A stretch of 64,000 bases of DNA from Lateolabrax maculatus (GCA_031216445.1 CM062212.1:3264001-3328000); one strand, 5' to 3'. Numbered from the stretch's first letter, positions 1 to 11,504 are shown. Notes: generated by a model from the letters alone, not told the origin. A program made the numbers and translations.

Positions 1-1720
1 GTTTTTGTTACTTATAGTGTCATTTTTGTTGTTTTTTGTCGTGTTTTTGTCGTTTTTTATTGTTTATTGTGTCGTTTTTGTTTTTTTTCGTTTTTGTTGT
101 TTTTTGTTGTTTATAGTGTCGTTTTTGTTGTTTTTTGTTGTTTTTTTGTCGTTTTTTGTCATTTATAGTGTCGTTTTTTGTCGTTTTTTGTTTATAGTGT
201 CGTTTTTTGTTGTTTTTTGTTGTTTTTGTTGTTTTTGTCGTTTTTGTTGTTTTTTGTCGTGTTTTTGTCGTTTTTTGTTCTTTGTAGTGTCGTTTTTTGT
301 CGTGTTTTTGTCGTTTTTTGTTGTTTTAGAGTCGTTTTTGTTGTTATCTGTCGTTTTTTGTTGTTTTTTGTTTTTTATAGTGTCGTTTTTGTTGTTTTGT
401 GTCATTTTTTGTTGTTTATAGTGTCGTTTTTTGTCGTTTTTGTTGTTTTTTGTCGTGTTTTTGTCGTTTTTTGTTCTTTGTAGTGTCGTTTTTGTTGTTT
501 TTTGTCGTTTTTTGTTGTTTAGTGTCTTTTTTTGTTGTTTTTTGTAGTTTTTTGTTGTTTTTTGTTGTTTTTGTCGTTTTTTGTCGTGTTGTTGTCGTTT
601 TTTGTTGTTTATAGTGTCTAGTTTTGTTGTTATCTGTCGTTTTTGTTGTTTTTTGTTTTTTATAGTGTCGTTTTTGTTGTTGTCGTTTTTTGTTGTTTAT
701 AGTGTCGTTTTTTGTCGTTTTTTGTCGTTTTTTGTTGTTTTTGACGTTTTTTGTTGTTTATAGTGTCGTTTTTGTTGTTTATAGTGTCGTTTTTTTGTCG
801 TTTTTTGTCGTTTATAGTGTAGTTTTTCTCGTTTTTTGTTGTTTATAGTGTCGTTTTTTTGTCGTTTTTTCATTGTTTTGTTGTTTTTTTTGTCATTTAT
901 AGTGTCCTTTTTTTGTCGGTTTTTGTCGGTTTTTGTTGTTTATAGTGTCGTTTTTAGTTGTTTATAGTGTTGTTTTTGTTGTTTTTTGTTGTTTATAGTG
1001 TCGTTTTTGTTGTTTATAGTGTCGTTTTTGTCGTTTTTTGTTGTTTTTTTGTCATTTTTTGTTGTTTTTTGTCGTTTTTTGTTTATAGTGTCGTTTTTGT
1101 TGTTTATAGTCTCGTTCTTGTTGTTTATAGTGTCGTTTTTTGTTGTTTATAGTGTTGTTTTTGTTGTTTTTTGTTGTTTATAGTGTCGTTTTTGTCGTTT
1201 TTGTCATTTTTTGTTGTTTTTTGTTGTTTATAGTCTCGTTTTTGTGGTTTATAGTGTCATTTTTTGTTGTTTATAGTGTCGTTTTTTGTTGTTTTTTGTC
1301 GTTTTTTGTCATTTATAGTGTCGTTTTTGTTGTTTTTTGTCTTTTTTTGTCGTTTTTTGTGTCGTTTTTGTTGTTTTTTGTTGTTTTTTGTTGTTTATAG
1401 TGTCGTTTTTGTTGTTTTTTGTCGTTTGTTGTCGTTTTTTGTTGTTTATAGTGTCGTTTTTGTTGTTTTTTGTCGTTTTTTTGTTGTTTTTTGGTCGTTT
1501 TTTGTTGTTTATAGTGTCGTTTTTGTTGTTTTTTGTCTTTTTTTGTCGTTTTTTGTCGTTTTTTGTCGTTTATAGTGTCGTTTTTTGTCGTTTTTTCTTG
1601 TTTATAGTGTCGTTTTTGTTGTTTTTTGTTGTTTTTTGTCGTTTATAGTGTTGTTTATAGTGTCGTTTTTGTTGTTTTTTGTTGTTTTTTGTTGTTTTTT
1701 GTTGTTTTCTGTTGTTTTTT

Positions 1721-2125
1721 GTTGTTTATAGTGTCGTTTTTGTTGTTTATAGTGTCGTTTTTGTTCTTTCTTTTCGTTGTTTGTCATTTTTTGTTACTTA
1801 TAGTGTCGTTTTTGTTGTTTTTTGTCGTTTTGTGTCATTTATAGTGTCGTTTTTGTCGTTTTTTGTTGTTTATAGTGTCGTTTTTTGTCGTTTTTTGTTG
1901 TTTATAGTGTCGTTTTTTGTCGTTTTTTGTCCTTTAGAGTGTCGTTTTTGTTGTTTTTTGTCGTTTATAGTGTCGTTTTTTGTCGATTTTTGTCGTTTAT
2001 TGTCGTTTATAGTGTCGTTTTTGTTGTTTTTTGTTGGTTATAGTGTCGTTTTTTGTTGTTTTTTGTCCTTTATAGTGTCGTTTTTGTTGTTTTTTGACGT
2101 TTTTTGTTGTTTATAGTGTCGTTTT
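1721..2125. repeat. Higher-order duplicate, copy 1, inside the T/G array
   Basis: This ~405-bp block recurs at about 2753-3157 with a constant offset of 1032 bp. Wherever I aligned the two they matched, including rare variants such as TTGTTCTTTCTTTTCG, TTGTTACTTATAG and GTCCTTTAGAG. Retained private variants mean a recent block duplication, not just a shared short unit. Confidence 0.85.
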
Positions 2126-2752
2126 TGTTGTTTTTTGTCGTTTTTTGTCGTTTTTTGTTGTTTGTTTGTCGTTTTTTGTCGTTTTTGTTGTTTTTTGTTG
2201 TTTTTTGTCGTTTATAGTGTCGTTTTTGTCGTTTATAGTGTCGTTTTTGTTGTTTTTTGTCGTTTTTTGTTGTTTATAGTGTCGTTTTTTGTTGTTTCTT
2301 GTCGTTTTTTGTCGTTTATAGTGTCTTTTTTTGGTCGTTTTTTGTTGTTTATAGTGTCGTTTTTGTTGTTTTTTGTCGTTTTTTTTTTCGTTTTTTGTCG
2401 TTTTTTGTCGTTTATAGTGTTGTTTATAGTGTCGTTTTTGTTGTTTTTTGTCGTTTTTTGTTGTTTTTTGTTGTTTTTTGTCGTTTTTTGTCGTTTTTTG
2501 TTGTTTATAGTGTCGTTTTTGTTGTTTTTTGTCGTTTTTTGTTGGTTATAGTGTCGTTTTTGTTGTTTTTTGTCGTTTTTTGTTGTTTATAGTGTCGTTT
2601 TTTGTTGTTTCTTGTCGTTTTTTGTCGTTTATAGTGTCGTTTCTTGTCGTTTTTGTTGTTTTTTGTCGTTTTTTGTTGTTTATAGTGTCGTTTTTTGTCG
2701 TTTTTTGTTGTTTATTGTGTCGTTTTTTTGTTTTTTGTTGTTTTTATTTTTT

Positions 2753-3157
2753 GTTGTTTATAGTGTCGTTTTTGTTGTTTATAGTGTCGTTTTTGTTCTT
2801 TCTTTTCGTTGTTTGTCATTTTTTGTTACTTATAGTGTCGTTTTTGTTGTTTTTTGTCGTTTTGTGTCATTTATAGTGTCGTTTTTGTCGTTTTTTGTTG
2901 TTTATAGTGTCGTTTTTTGTCGTTTTTTGTTGTTTATAGTGTCGTTTTTTGTCGTTTTTTGTCCTTTAGAGTGTCGTTTTTGTTGTTTTTTGTCGTTTAT
3001 AGTGTCGTTTTTTGTCGATTTTTGTCGTTTATTGTCGTTTATAGTGTCGTTTTTGTTGTTTTTTGTTGGTTATAGTGTCGTTTTTTGTTGTTTTTTGTCC
3101 TTTATAGTGTCGTTTTTGTTGTTTTTTGACGTTTTTTGTTGTTTATAGTGTCGTTTT
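2753..3157. repeat. Higher-order duplicate, copy 2, inside the T/G array
   Basis: Second copy of the block at 1721-2125. Identity breaks on the left near 2752 (a TTTATTTTTT variant) and on the right near 3157 (CGTTTTGTG against CGTTTTTG). Confidence 0.85.
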
Positions 3158-3160
3158 GTG

Positions 3161-3734
3161 TTTTTTGTCGTTTTTTGTTTTTTATTGTGTCATTCTTGTT
3201 GTTTTTTGTTGTTTATAGTGTCGTGTTTGTTTTTTTTGTTGTTTTTTGTTGTTTATAGTGTCGTTTTTGTCGTGTTTTTGTCGTTTTTTGTTTATAGTGT
3301 CGTTTTTTGTAGTTTATAGTGTCGTTTTTTGTTGTTTATAGTGTCGGTTTTTGTCGTTTTTTGTTGTTTATAGTGTCGTTTTTTGTCGTTTTTTGTCCTT
3401 TAGAGTGTCGTTTTTGTTGTTTTTTGTTGTTTTTTGTCGTTTATAGTGTCGTTTTTTGTCGTTTTTTGTCGTTTATTGTCGTTTATAGTGTCGTTTTTGT
3501 TGTTTTTTGTTGGTTATAGTGTCGTTTTTTGTTGTTTTTTGTCCTTTATAGTGTCGTTTTTGTTGTTTTTTGTCGTTTTTTGTTGTTTATAGTATCGTTT
3601 TTTGTTTTTTGTCGTTTTTTGTTTTTTATTGTGTCATTCTTGTTGTTTTTTGTTGTTTATAGTGTCGTGTTTGTTTTTTTTGTTGTTTTTTGTTGTTTAT
3701 AGTGTCGTTTTTGTCGTGTTTTTGTCGTTTTTTG
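3161..3734. repeat. Second higher-order duplication in the array (3161-3290 and 3605-3734)
   Basis: A ~130-bp block with the variants TTTATTGTGTCATTCTTG and GTGTCGTGTTTG occurs at 3161-3290 and again at 3605-3734, offset 444 bp. After 3290 the copies differ by a 3-bp indel and then resume similarity. The sequence between is ordinary array. Confidence 0.8.
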
Positions 3735-4298
3735 TTGTTTATAGTGTCGTTTTTTGTAGTTTATAGTGTCATTTTTTGTTGTTTATAGTGTCGTTATTGT
3801 CGTTTTTGTTGTTTATAGTGTCGTTTTTTGTTGTTTTTTGTTGTTTATAGTGTTGTTTTTTGTTCTTTTTGTTGTTTAAGTGTTTTTTTTGGTTTTTTTG
3901 TCGTTTTATTGTTGTTTTTGTTCTTGTTTTAGTTCTTTTTTGTCCTTTATAGTGTCGTTTTTTGTCATATTGGTTGTTTATATGGTCGTTTTTGTTGTTT
4001 TTTTTCGTTTGTTGTTGTTTTATGTCGTTTTTATGTTGTTTTTGTTGTTGTTTTTGTTGTTGTTTATGTGTCTTTTTTTTCCTTTATAGTGTCGTTTTTG
4101 TTGTTTATAGTGTTGTTTTTTTTGTTTGGGTGTTTTTTGTTGTTTGTAGTGTTGTTTTTGTTGTTGTCGTCGTTTCTGTTGCCATCGTCGTCTGCGTTTT
4201 TGTTGTTGTTGCCACTTGTTTTTTTATGTGACTTGTTGTTGTTGTTTATGTTGTCGTTTCTATTGCTGTTTCTGTTGTCGTAGAAACATTATTATAAG

Positions 4299-4460
4299 CT
4301 GGTAGACTGTCTGTCTGCCTAAATGACTGTCTGACTGGCCGGCTCTCAGTTTGGCTGACTGACCCACATGTTCAGGTTTGCATACATTTAATTTCTGCTT
4401 TTGTTCCACTTGGCTAGCTGGCTGTCTGTCTGGCCGGCTGACTGTTGGCTGACTGGTGGT
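4299..4460. repeat. Degenerate CTGN-type simple repeat
   Basis: Two clusters of CTGT/CTGA/CTGG tetramers at about 4299-4365 and 4408-4460, separated by unique sequence. They follow the T/G array directly. Confidence 0.6.
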
Positions 4461-4540
4461 GCCCCACAACCAGTTAATCTGAGGATTACTGTCAGGACAG
4501 TATAGCCATCCAACTGCCCTCTCCTGGGGAGCTGGAATCT

Positions 4541-4566
4541 GTGTGTGTGTGTGTGTGTGTGTGTGT
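4541..4566. repeat. (GT)n microsatellite
   Basis: Thirteen uninterrupted GT dinucleotides. Confidence 0.97.
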
Positions 4567-4621
4567 ACCATTACCCTTCAGACTTCTAGCACATCTAATC
4601 CCTTTTTAACCCTTACATTTC

Positions 4622-4690
4622 TCAAGGTTCAAGGTTCATTTATTTGTCATTGTTCAACACAGAGTTGCACAAAGAAACACATATACACCC
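4622..4690. repeat. Possible retroposon tail (CAAGGTT repeats)
   Basis: Tandem CAAGGTT followed by TTTATTTGTCATTG resembles, from memory, the 3' ends of L2/Rex-type fish retroposons. There is no second copy in the window, so this is a weak call. Confidence 0.3.
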
Positions 4691-4699
4691 GTCGCTCTC

Positions 4700-6560
4700 A
4701 ATTCAAACCCCAGGCTTCATTTTCCAATGCCTATAAGTATATTTCTGCCATAGGTAATACATGTTTCAGCAATAAAGTCAAAAAGCTCTCTGAAACATTA
4801 ATTAAGGATTAATCACCCATTTAATAATGTCAGAAAGTCTATTTATAAATTCTATAAAAGATCAGGGGTTCAAAATCTGTTTTCGGCACTTGTTTTGATG
4901 GGATGGGATTTGACCCGGGCCATACTGTGAAGGTATTGAATATGAACAGTATATAAGGGTTAAGATCTTCCACTTTAAAACACTGTCTCTCTCTTACGTT
5001 TCAATAGCCAGTGGTCTCCAGTTTAATTTATCATTCCTGGAGTTAGCTCTTAACTGGTGAAGTCATTTGATTTATATGAAAATATATGATATTCATGAAA
5101 TGTGTCCCTGTCCTCCCATGAATTTAGTCACTATAAAGGAAGTAAGCACCACCTACAGTAACAAGAATGTCTTGATCCTGAGTAAATGTTGGAATTAAAA
5201 CCTCTTGAAGCCTCTTTACAACACAAGAGATCTAAGTAACCACGTAGTTAATTAGGACTTCCCTTGAACCTTTGCTAATTAGATGGAGGCACATCACTCT
5301 TTTTCTTTATTCTTGCAACGTTAAGAACCCAGTAAGCTTTGCTTAGTGGTTTGCAGCCACTGCTACATCCTCAACCTGTTAACTATGTCCCCAAGCTATG
5401 ATTATATAAGTCTTTCATCAAATTTAACATCATTAGAAAGGAAGATAATTTAAGCTTTTGCTGTCACACCTACAGAACAGCCATATTTATACCATAAAGT
5501 AGGTACTGCATGGCTTAATAATGAGAGGGTCACCACTATTCAACCACCTGAGACTGTGATTTCCCCACAGTTAAGATGCCTGGCCTGGAGGGTTGTTGCA
5601 TTAATGCTGACACCAACATGTTTTGAGCATCTTTTTACCTCACATGCAAGGTCAGCACCGGCCTGCGACCGCAGGCGACCTCCTCCTTCTAATCCTTTTG
5701 TGTAAAACAGCCCTTGTCTGGTCTGGATTGGACTAAAAGTGATTAGCGCTGTTAGTTGCTGAGTCGCCGTCATACAGGTCTGCCTACAGGTGTCATGCAG
5801 CATTTTTAATTACAATATCAATTTGCCTTCAAGTGCAGGTGAAGTTATTGACACTATAATTTTGCTAATCCTCTGTGAATACAACATTTAACTGTTGCCT
5901 TCTTCCTTTTAAAACAAAATGCCCTCCTCACCTCCCTGCATCATGTGTGAGCATAGCTTCCTAATCACTGTGCAGCTGATCTCATTAAAAGATCTAGTAA
6001 GGCAAAGAAAAGGCTTAATCTGTCCTCTTTGTATATTGTAAAGGTAGGCGGAGAAGTACTGCGAGACTGAAAAATTAGGCCATTATTGTTAATTACTTTT
6101 AATTCTTTTTACTCTTGTTTGTTAAAGCTGAAAACTATTTTTTTGCAAACACCAAGAGGCAAAAAACACAAGACACAACTGTTTGCATGCACTGAGCAGT
6201 ACTTTATTTTACTCCAATCTATATAGTTTTCGAGTTTTATGTCTTGTTGTGAAAACTTACTTTGAAATAACGCCATACAAATTAATTTATTACTATTAGT
6301 TGAAACTTTACTTTAAACTTTACGCATCTTCAATATACATGATTTACATTGTTGGTTGTTGATCAGAACAGCTAAACATAATGCTCCTTTCATAAACCCG
6401 GTCTCCCGTGTGATATTCTCTCACACCCAAGTCTCACACGGTCTATAATGGAGAGAGAGACACAGAGACAGAGGGCTGGGGGGTCTCTTTAGTCTCATGC
6501 TTCAGTAGTAATTTGTCAGCGGGCATGAATGGGCTCCTTCATCACAGAGTGGAGACAGCA
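4700..6560. other. No gene seen; unique, AT-rich, possibly regulatory
   Basis: No convincing reading frame or splice structure. From about 5220 to 6060 the sequence is complex and free of repeats, with several TAATTA/ATTAG-type homeodomain-like cores. That composition suits a conserved non-coding element, but conservation cannot be judged from one sequence. Confidence 0.4.
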
Positions 6561-6568
6561 ACAAGCAA

Positions 6569-6570
<2 letters not shown>

Positions 6571-6628
<58 letters not shown>
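6571..6628. repeat. (GT)n microsatellite
   Basis: About 29 uninterrupted TG dinucleotides. The Val-Cys and Thr-His frames across it are artefacts. Confidence 0.97.
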
Positions 6629-6630
<2 letters not shown>

Positions 6631-7299
6631 CTAAGCCTCTTGTAGCCCAGATCGCTCCTTTGTATGGGCCCACCATATGCAGTTCCCCAACAGCCAATCA
6701 GACTCCACACAGCCCATTACTTCACTCTCTGATGGTGGCCGTGCCAAGTCGGACCAGCATCCACCCCAAAAAATGCAGATTTGAATCCCAGGTAAAAATT
6801 TAAAAAGGACTGATGCTGGAGTGATGCTGTAACATTATATATACGGTACAGTATAAACAAAGTCCCAAAAAAGAAATTGGGGAATTTGCAATGTACATTT
6901 GTCTTAATTTCCTGACATTTTACAGACTATTCAATGTTTGTGCTCAAAGCACTGTAGGACATAGTCAGCCATGTGCGGACTGTGCCTGTTGAATGTTGTT
7001 TTACTGTGTATGTTTTTATTGGTAATTTATGTTCAATTTCGTGCCAAACTACAAACCAATTTTCGTCTGGTTTATTAAAATTAATCAATCAACTCTACAG
7101 TTGATAAAAAAATAATAATTTAATGAGAAAATCCATTAGTTGGTAGTTTTAAAGGGGCTTAATATAATTTAGCTAAATCATAATTACACAAACCCGACAG
7201 CAGTATTGGTCAGTGAGGAGGTTAACAGTATTGCATAATCACAAATGCAGAAGTTATATGATCATCAGTCAGATTGACATGGATGATTCGTAACTATTT

Positions 7300-8000
7300 T
7301 AATGGCTCCCTGACCTTTTTGTCTGAAAAAAAAACATGTCTACTCGATCAGTGCTGGTCCTTGATAGAGTATCTCAAGAACTAATGTTCAGATTTCCATG
7401 ACATTTGTGGCTATGAATGCTTCCAAGAGGAGGAACTCTCTCACTCCATGGGGGTCAAACCGAGCGACAGCTGCTTTGTCAGCCTAACCCTCGCATCATC
7501 CATCTAAGCATCCCCTTTTCCCCTGGGGATGACTCCTAATTATTTTGGTGACTCTTTGTAACACTTTGGTCTATGAAAAAGTATTTCAAAAACAAATAGG
7601 CCCATTCTGATGAAATTTTCTGAGGATGTTCATGGTCCTCAGAGGATTAACCCTGATCTTTTGGGTTGGGGGTGGTTGGTTTGTTTGTGTGATTTTGGTG
7701 ATCCCCTGACCTTTCCTGTAGCTCCTCCACCCAAATCCCTACCTGTACACAAAACATATCCAAGTCTAATGGCCATGAAATTCACTGTGCACATTCATGC
7801 TCCCCTGAAGATGAACCCTGTCAGTTTTGGACACTGATCTTTCTCGTACCACCATTGTGAAACACAAAATGTCAATTTTGCACCCAAAATAATTTAAAAT
7901 CTGTCCGATTGCTGAACAAATTCACGCTCCCTAGACGATTAAACATTGTAATGATGCCATGACCTTTCCTCTAGTGCTGTCAAACTTTATATTCTTATCA
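7300..8000 (+). repeat. Dispersed repeat, 'CCCCAGAGGATGAA' family
   Basis: A diagnostic module recurs inside this stretch: CATG, then CCCC-(A/T)-GAGGAT-like, then 'AACCCTGAT/TCCTAAT', then TTTTGGTGA and CCCTGACCTTTCC. Versions lie near 7500, 7600-7700, 7780-7840 and 7920-7980. Related modules appear at 26150-26340 (same strand) and 23850-24185 (opposite strand). I recall this as a very common percomorph interspersed repeat, but its class is not evident here. Confidence 0.65.
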
Positions 8001-8160
8001 TTAAGAATAAATAAATCATATATATTTGCTTCATCAAACACTGTCAAGCAATGATAACTGAACATTAGTAACACAAATGATTTTCTTTAGGGGTGAAATC
8101 CTTGCCTTGTATTTGAAATTCCTGATATTTATGGGGAATTTCCCTGTAAATTTTAACACA

Positions 8161-8250
8161 GTTCATCCATGGTATATATGTGTAAATGGGTGAATGAGAG
8201 GAAAGTTGTAAAGTGCTTTGGATAAAAATGCTCCAAAAAAAAAAAAAGGC
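8161..8250 (+). repeat. L2-like retroposon 3' end with short poly-A
   Basis: The segment GTAAATGGGTGAATGAGAG, then GTAAAGTGCTTTGGATAAAA, then a 12-A run matches the usual 3' terminus of fish L2-type retroposons (TGAATGGGTGAATG…AAGCGCTTTGG…). Confidence 0.55.
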
Positions 8251-8259
8251 AGCCAAAGT

Positions 8260-10290
8260 TCCACTTCAGATAAACTCAAAAATTTGAGAAACTTCAAGGT
8301 TTTTATTTATTTACTCAAAACCAAACCCACACCATAAAGAGCTGAACAGCCAAAAGACACTAAGAGACACTAGAGGATACATGAATTACTAAACAACCGT
8401 TTCTAGAGAGCTGCTGTCTAGGAAGGTAAATACTGGTTGTGTGTTTGCACGAGTGTGTGTGTGTGCTCTCAGTATGAATGAGTTGGACCGAGGCCAGCCT
8501 CTGACATCCTGGCTGCACGGTTGAGTCTCCCCTAACAATTCAAATTTCACCCAGAAACGAGAGTTGTACATTTCCCACTGGAGTAAAGCTATTGTGCAAG
8601 TACACAAAGCTCTGATTATTGTGGCGGTGATGAATTTATGAATGGACACAAAAGATGGCGGCCATTTAAAAAAAAGAGTCCTATTATACCAAAGTGTTGT
8701 GGAATTTGTCTTTGCGTGAGTGGGTTGAAGCAGTGTTGGAGAGGTCCTCTCACAAATGAATTTAATTCTGTTATCTATCTTTTTCCGGAGCTTTCGACCA
8801 CATCTCTTCAGTCTTCTGTTCTGTCTGCGGACTGATTGTTTAATCACCTTTTTCTTTTAAACCACTTTCAACGATGACACCTTCTGAGCAAGAAAGTTTT
8901 CCCATTGAATGAAAAGTCTGACACTGACACCAGTAACTTCCTGAAATTTACGCTGGTTGTCTAGCAACTGCTTAGAATATATAACACAATACCAATAACG
9001 GCTCATAACCATAAAATGCTGATTTTACACTGGTTCTTGTGCAGATCAAATAAATGAGATATAATGTGTTAATCACTGAGCTTTAGAGGTGCTTGTAGGC
9101 CTTCGACTCTTTCTCTTTCCTGAACAAACTGGCCATATTGCAATAATTCTCGAAAGGGAATCCAGGAGGTTAGGCCGAATGTTAATGCTTAATCTCCGTT
9201 CGTTCCACAATCTATCCCTTCATCCATCCTTCCCTCTATCCGAGAACCCCCCCCCCCACCCCCCGGCTCTAGTTGCAGGGTCAGTGAGTTTGCCCTCGGA
9301 GAGGTTTGTACAGGAAGAGAGGGTAGAGGGGTGTGGCATGTTGACCAGTGTCTTTGATCACTATGGGGGTTAAAACCCCTTTTATTCCACCTGATCAACA
9401 CTGTACTGACCTTGTGGTCCGACCCCCAGTGGAGGAACAACTGCATCTGAGGCTCCGTGGAGGTGCACAGGGAAAGTTTTGCAGAAATTCTCCGTCTTTC
9501 CCAACTTTTTATCCCCCTCACCTGTTAATTCCTCTTCTCTTCGAAATTCCATGTTGGAATTGTTTAAATTTTCCCGTTACGGTAACATGTTTTCTGACAC
9601 AGTTGCAACTTCAGATGTTATGAAACCATTGAAAGCATTAACAAACTCATTGTTTAAATGTAATCATTATATGAGAAATGTTTTATTGCTATTGCTTCTA
9701 GACAATATTTATTCAGAACTTGTGAAAGAGAAAAGAGAAAAGAAACAAACACTTATTTGAAGGTAAGAGCTCCGATTTTTTATTGTTAACCTGGTCAATA
9801 AAATCTGACGTCATAAATGGGGTTTGAAGTAAACGAATTGGCACAATTTGCAAAATGTAATCGTCTGATAAACTGCTGCCTTAATAGACCAGATCAACTA
9901 AATACTGACTGTGTCATTTGGGTAAAATCACAGTCCAGGTTTTGCGAGTTGGTTTGTTAACTGCGTCAATGCTGCCACCTGCTGTTCCTCCAGTCGTGTT
10001 GCCAGGTTTGAGTTTGGATGCCTTCAATCAAACTGTAAATGCTGCTGCTGGAGATCTGAGAGCTGACCGTCCATGCAGAACAATGTCAAAGCTTTGACAT
10101 TTTTTTTTTGTATATAAAATTATATATTATATAATATAATATTAGAATATAAAAATTTGAATATAACTTTGGTTCATATTACAACAAAAGTACAGCATTG
10201 CACATGACAGATCAAGTAAGGCAAGATTCATTGTGCATTTATTTTTAAACTTCCTGGTGACATTAATAAATGCAAAATGTTTAAACTATA
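8260..10290. other. No gene seen
   Basis: Mostly unique sequence with short simple tracts: GT at 8453-8464, poly-C at 9249-9257 and poly-T at 10101-10109. The AT-rich stretch 10109-10165 is locally palindromic. Open frames of 60-150 codons occur on both strands but overlap one another and have no family resemblance. Confidence 0.5.
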
Positions 10291-10299
10291 CATACATTC

Positions 10300-10631
10300 C
10301 AGTGGTGGAAAGTAAATAACAAAATTTACTCAAGTACTGTACGAGGTTGAGGTACTTTGAGTATTTCCATTTTGATTATATGATCATCATGTTAACGTCA
10401 AAATGCTTCTTATATGTCAATGCATAGGTGATAAATATTTAATAATATGTAAAGCCCTCTGAAAAGGGCCGTTCTGCATATTAAGTATTTTTTACTTGTG
10501 ATACTTCTATATTTTGCAGATAATATTTCTGTTTACCTAAGTAAATTAAATGCAGGACTTTCACTTGTAGTAGAGCATTTTCACAGTGTAAAAAGTAAAG
10601 TAAGTCTATCTCAATACTTCTTCCCCCACTG
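10300..10631 (+). mobile_element. hAT-type non-autonomous element with 8-bp target duplication
   Basis: The 332-bp element starts CAGTGGTGGAAAGTA and ends TACTTCTTCCCCCACTG, an imperfect terminal inverted repeat. The flanks carry a perfect 8-bp direct repeat, ATACATTC, at 10292-10299 and 10632-10639. That is the duplication length expected of hAT transposase. The interior (TTTACTCAAGTACTGTAC, GAGTATTTCCATTTT, GGACTTTCACTTGTA) matches a family I know to be abundant in percomorphs. Fragments of it also occur at 17513-17697 and 60398-60528. It has no coding capacity. Confidence 0.9.
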
Positions 10632-11504
10632 ATACATTCTACCAGTTTTTGGATATTAAGCGAATCATTGAAGACGAATTAAGAGTTAAGAGTAACACTT
10701 TAGATTACAGCTCACATCCTATATCCTATATCCTATAATTATTTTTATTACCTTTCACTTTTATAGCCTAAGAATAGTTATGTGAAAATGGGAAACAATC
10801 ACATAACAAACAGCTTCAGGCTCTTATTCGTACAAAATAACAAAATCACATCATCAAGATCTTCATGCTGCTGTCGCTCTAGAAATTCTTTAAGCTGCAT
10901 TTATGCCCCGTTGACCAGCAGAGGGCGTCATGGTGCCTCCGTGTTGGGTTCTGCATCCTGGCAGAAGGTTACAGGTTCAGTTTTTGGTTCTTTCTGTGGT
11001 GCTTCTGCATGTTCTAACTGTTCTCCTTGTTTCAGCCACAGTCAGGTGAATTGGATTTGAATCTGAATGATCTTTCTATGAGCTGAGGGTGTTCACAATG
11101 AGTCCTTTCAGCTCATCACATACAGGTACAGGCCCCAGCACCTGGGTAGAAATGTGTAAGACTAGAAAGGATACGCTGAGCCTAGTTGGCTACTGGTCAT
11201 TTATTTTCTTAACTTTAGAAATATCCTTTTGTTCAACCCATTGCTCATAGCACTCTGGTATATCCTCAGATTTCACCTGCCTGCCTGTGAGCAGGATGAA
11301 AATATGAAAGAATTGATTGAGATATAAAATGCAATCAAACAATTATCAGTTTAAAGAAACTCCTTACATCCAAACTATGTGAAGCAATGAGAGTCAGTCA
11401 TGTTTTGAGTATTAATTATCAGTATTATTGACATGTGATTGGTCTTCTTTTTTTTTTTAAAGTTACATATCTGACTGGGATTTATAGGATATACATCTAA
11501 AGTT

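Larger units (their letters stand above)
1..4280. repeat. T/G-rich minisatellite array
   Basis: About 4.2 kb made almost only of T and G on the + strand. C occurs mainly in GTC and A mainly in TTATAG. Two building blocks alternate: ~10-bp blocks such as GTTGTTTTTT and GTCGTTTTTT, and a ~21-bp block reading GTTGTTTATAGTGTCGTTTT. T-runs recur every 10-11 bp. The array runs off the left edge of the window and degenerates from about 3860 into GTT-rich sequence. Long open frames exist on both strands, but they encode only F/V/L/S/C (or K/Q/N/T) monotony and follow from the repeat period. I see no gene here. Confidence 0.95.

Noticed and set aside
5..4231. Many long open frames rich in F/V/L/S/C (plus) or K/Q/N/T (minus)
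   Set aside because: They arise from the stop-poor tandem repeat, overlap in several frames and have no domain, start context or splice signals.
1..4280. Telomere or centromere identity of the T/G array
   Set aside because: No TTAGGG units, and the unit is not any centromeric satellite I know; position on the chromosome is unknown.
4260..6803. Frames with Val-Cys or Thr-His runs near the GT/CA microsatellites
   Set aside because: Direct translation of dinucleotide repeats; the same holds at 12988-13206 and 19871-20151.
8389..8847. 152-codon frame on the minus strand
   Set aside because: No family resemblance, crosses a GT tract, and a frame on the other strand overlaps it.
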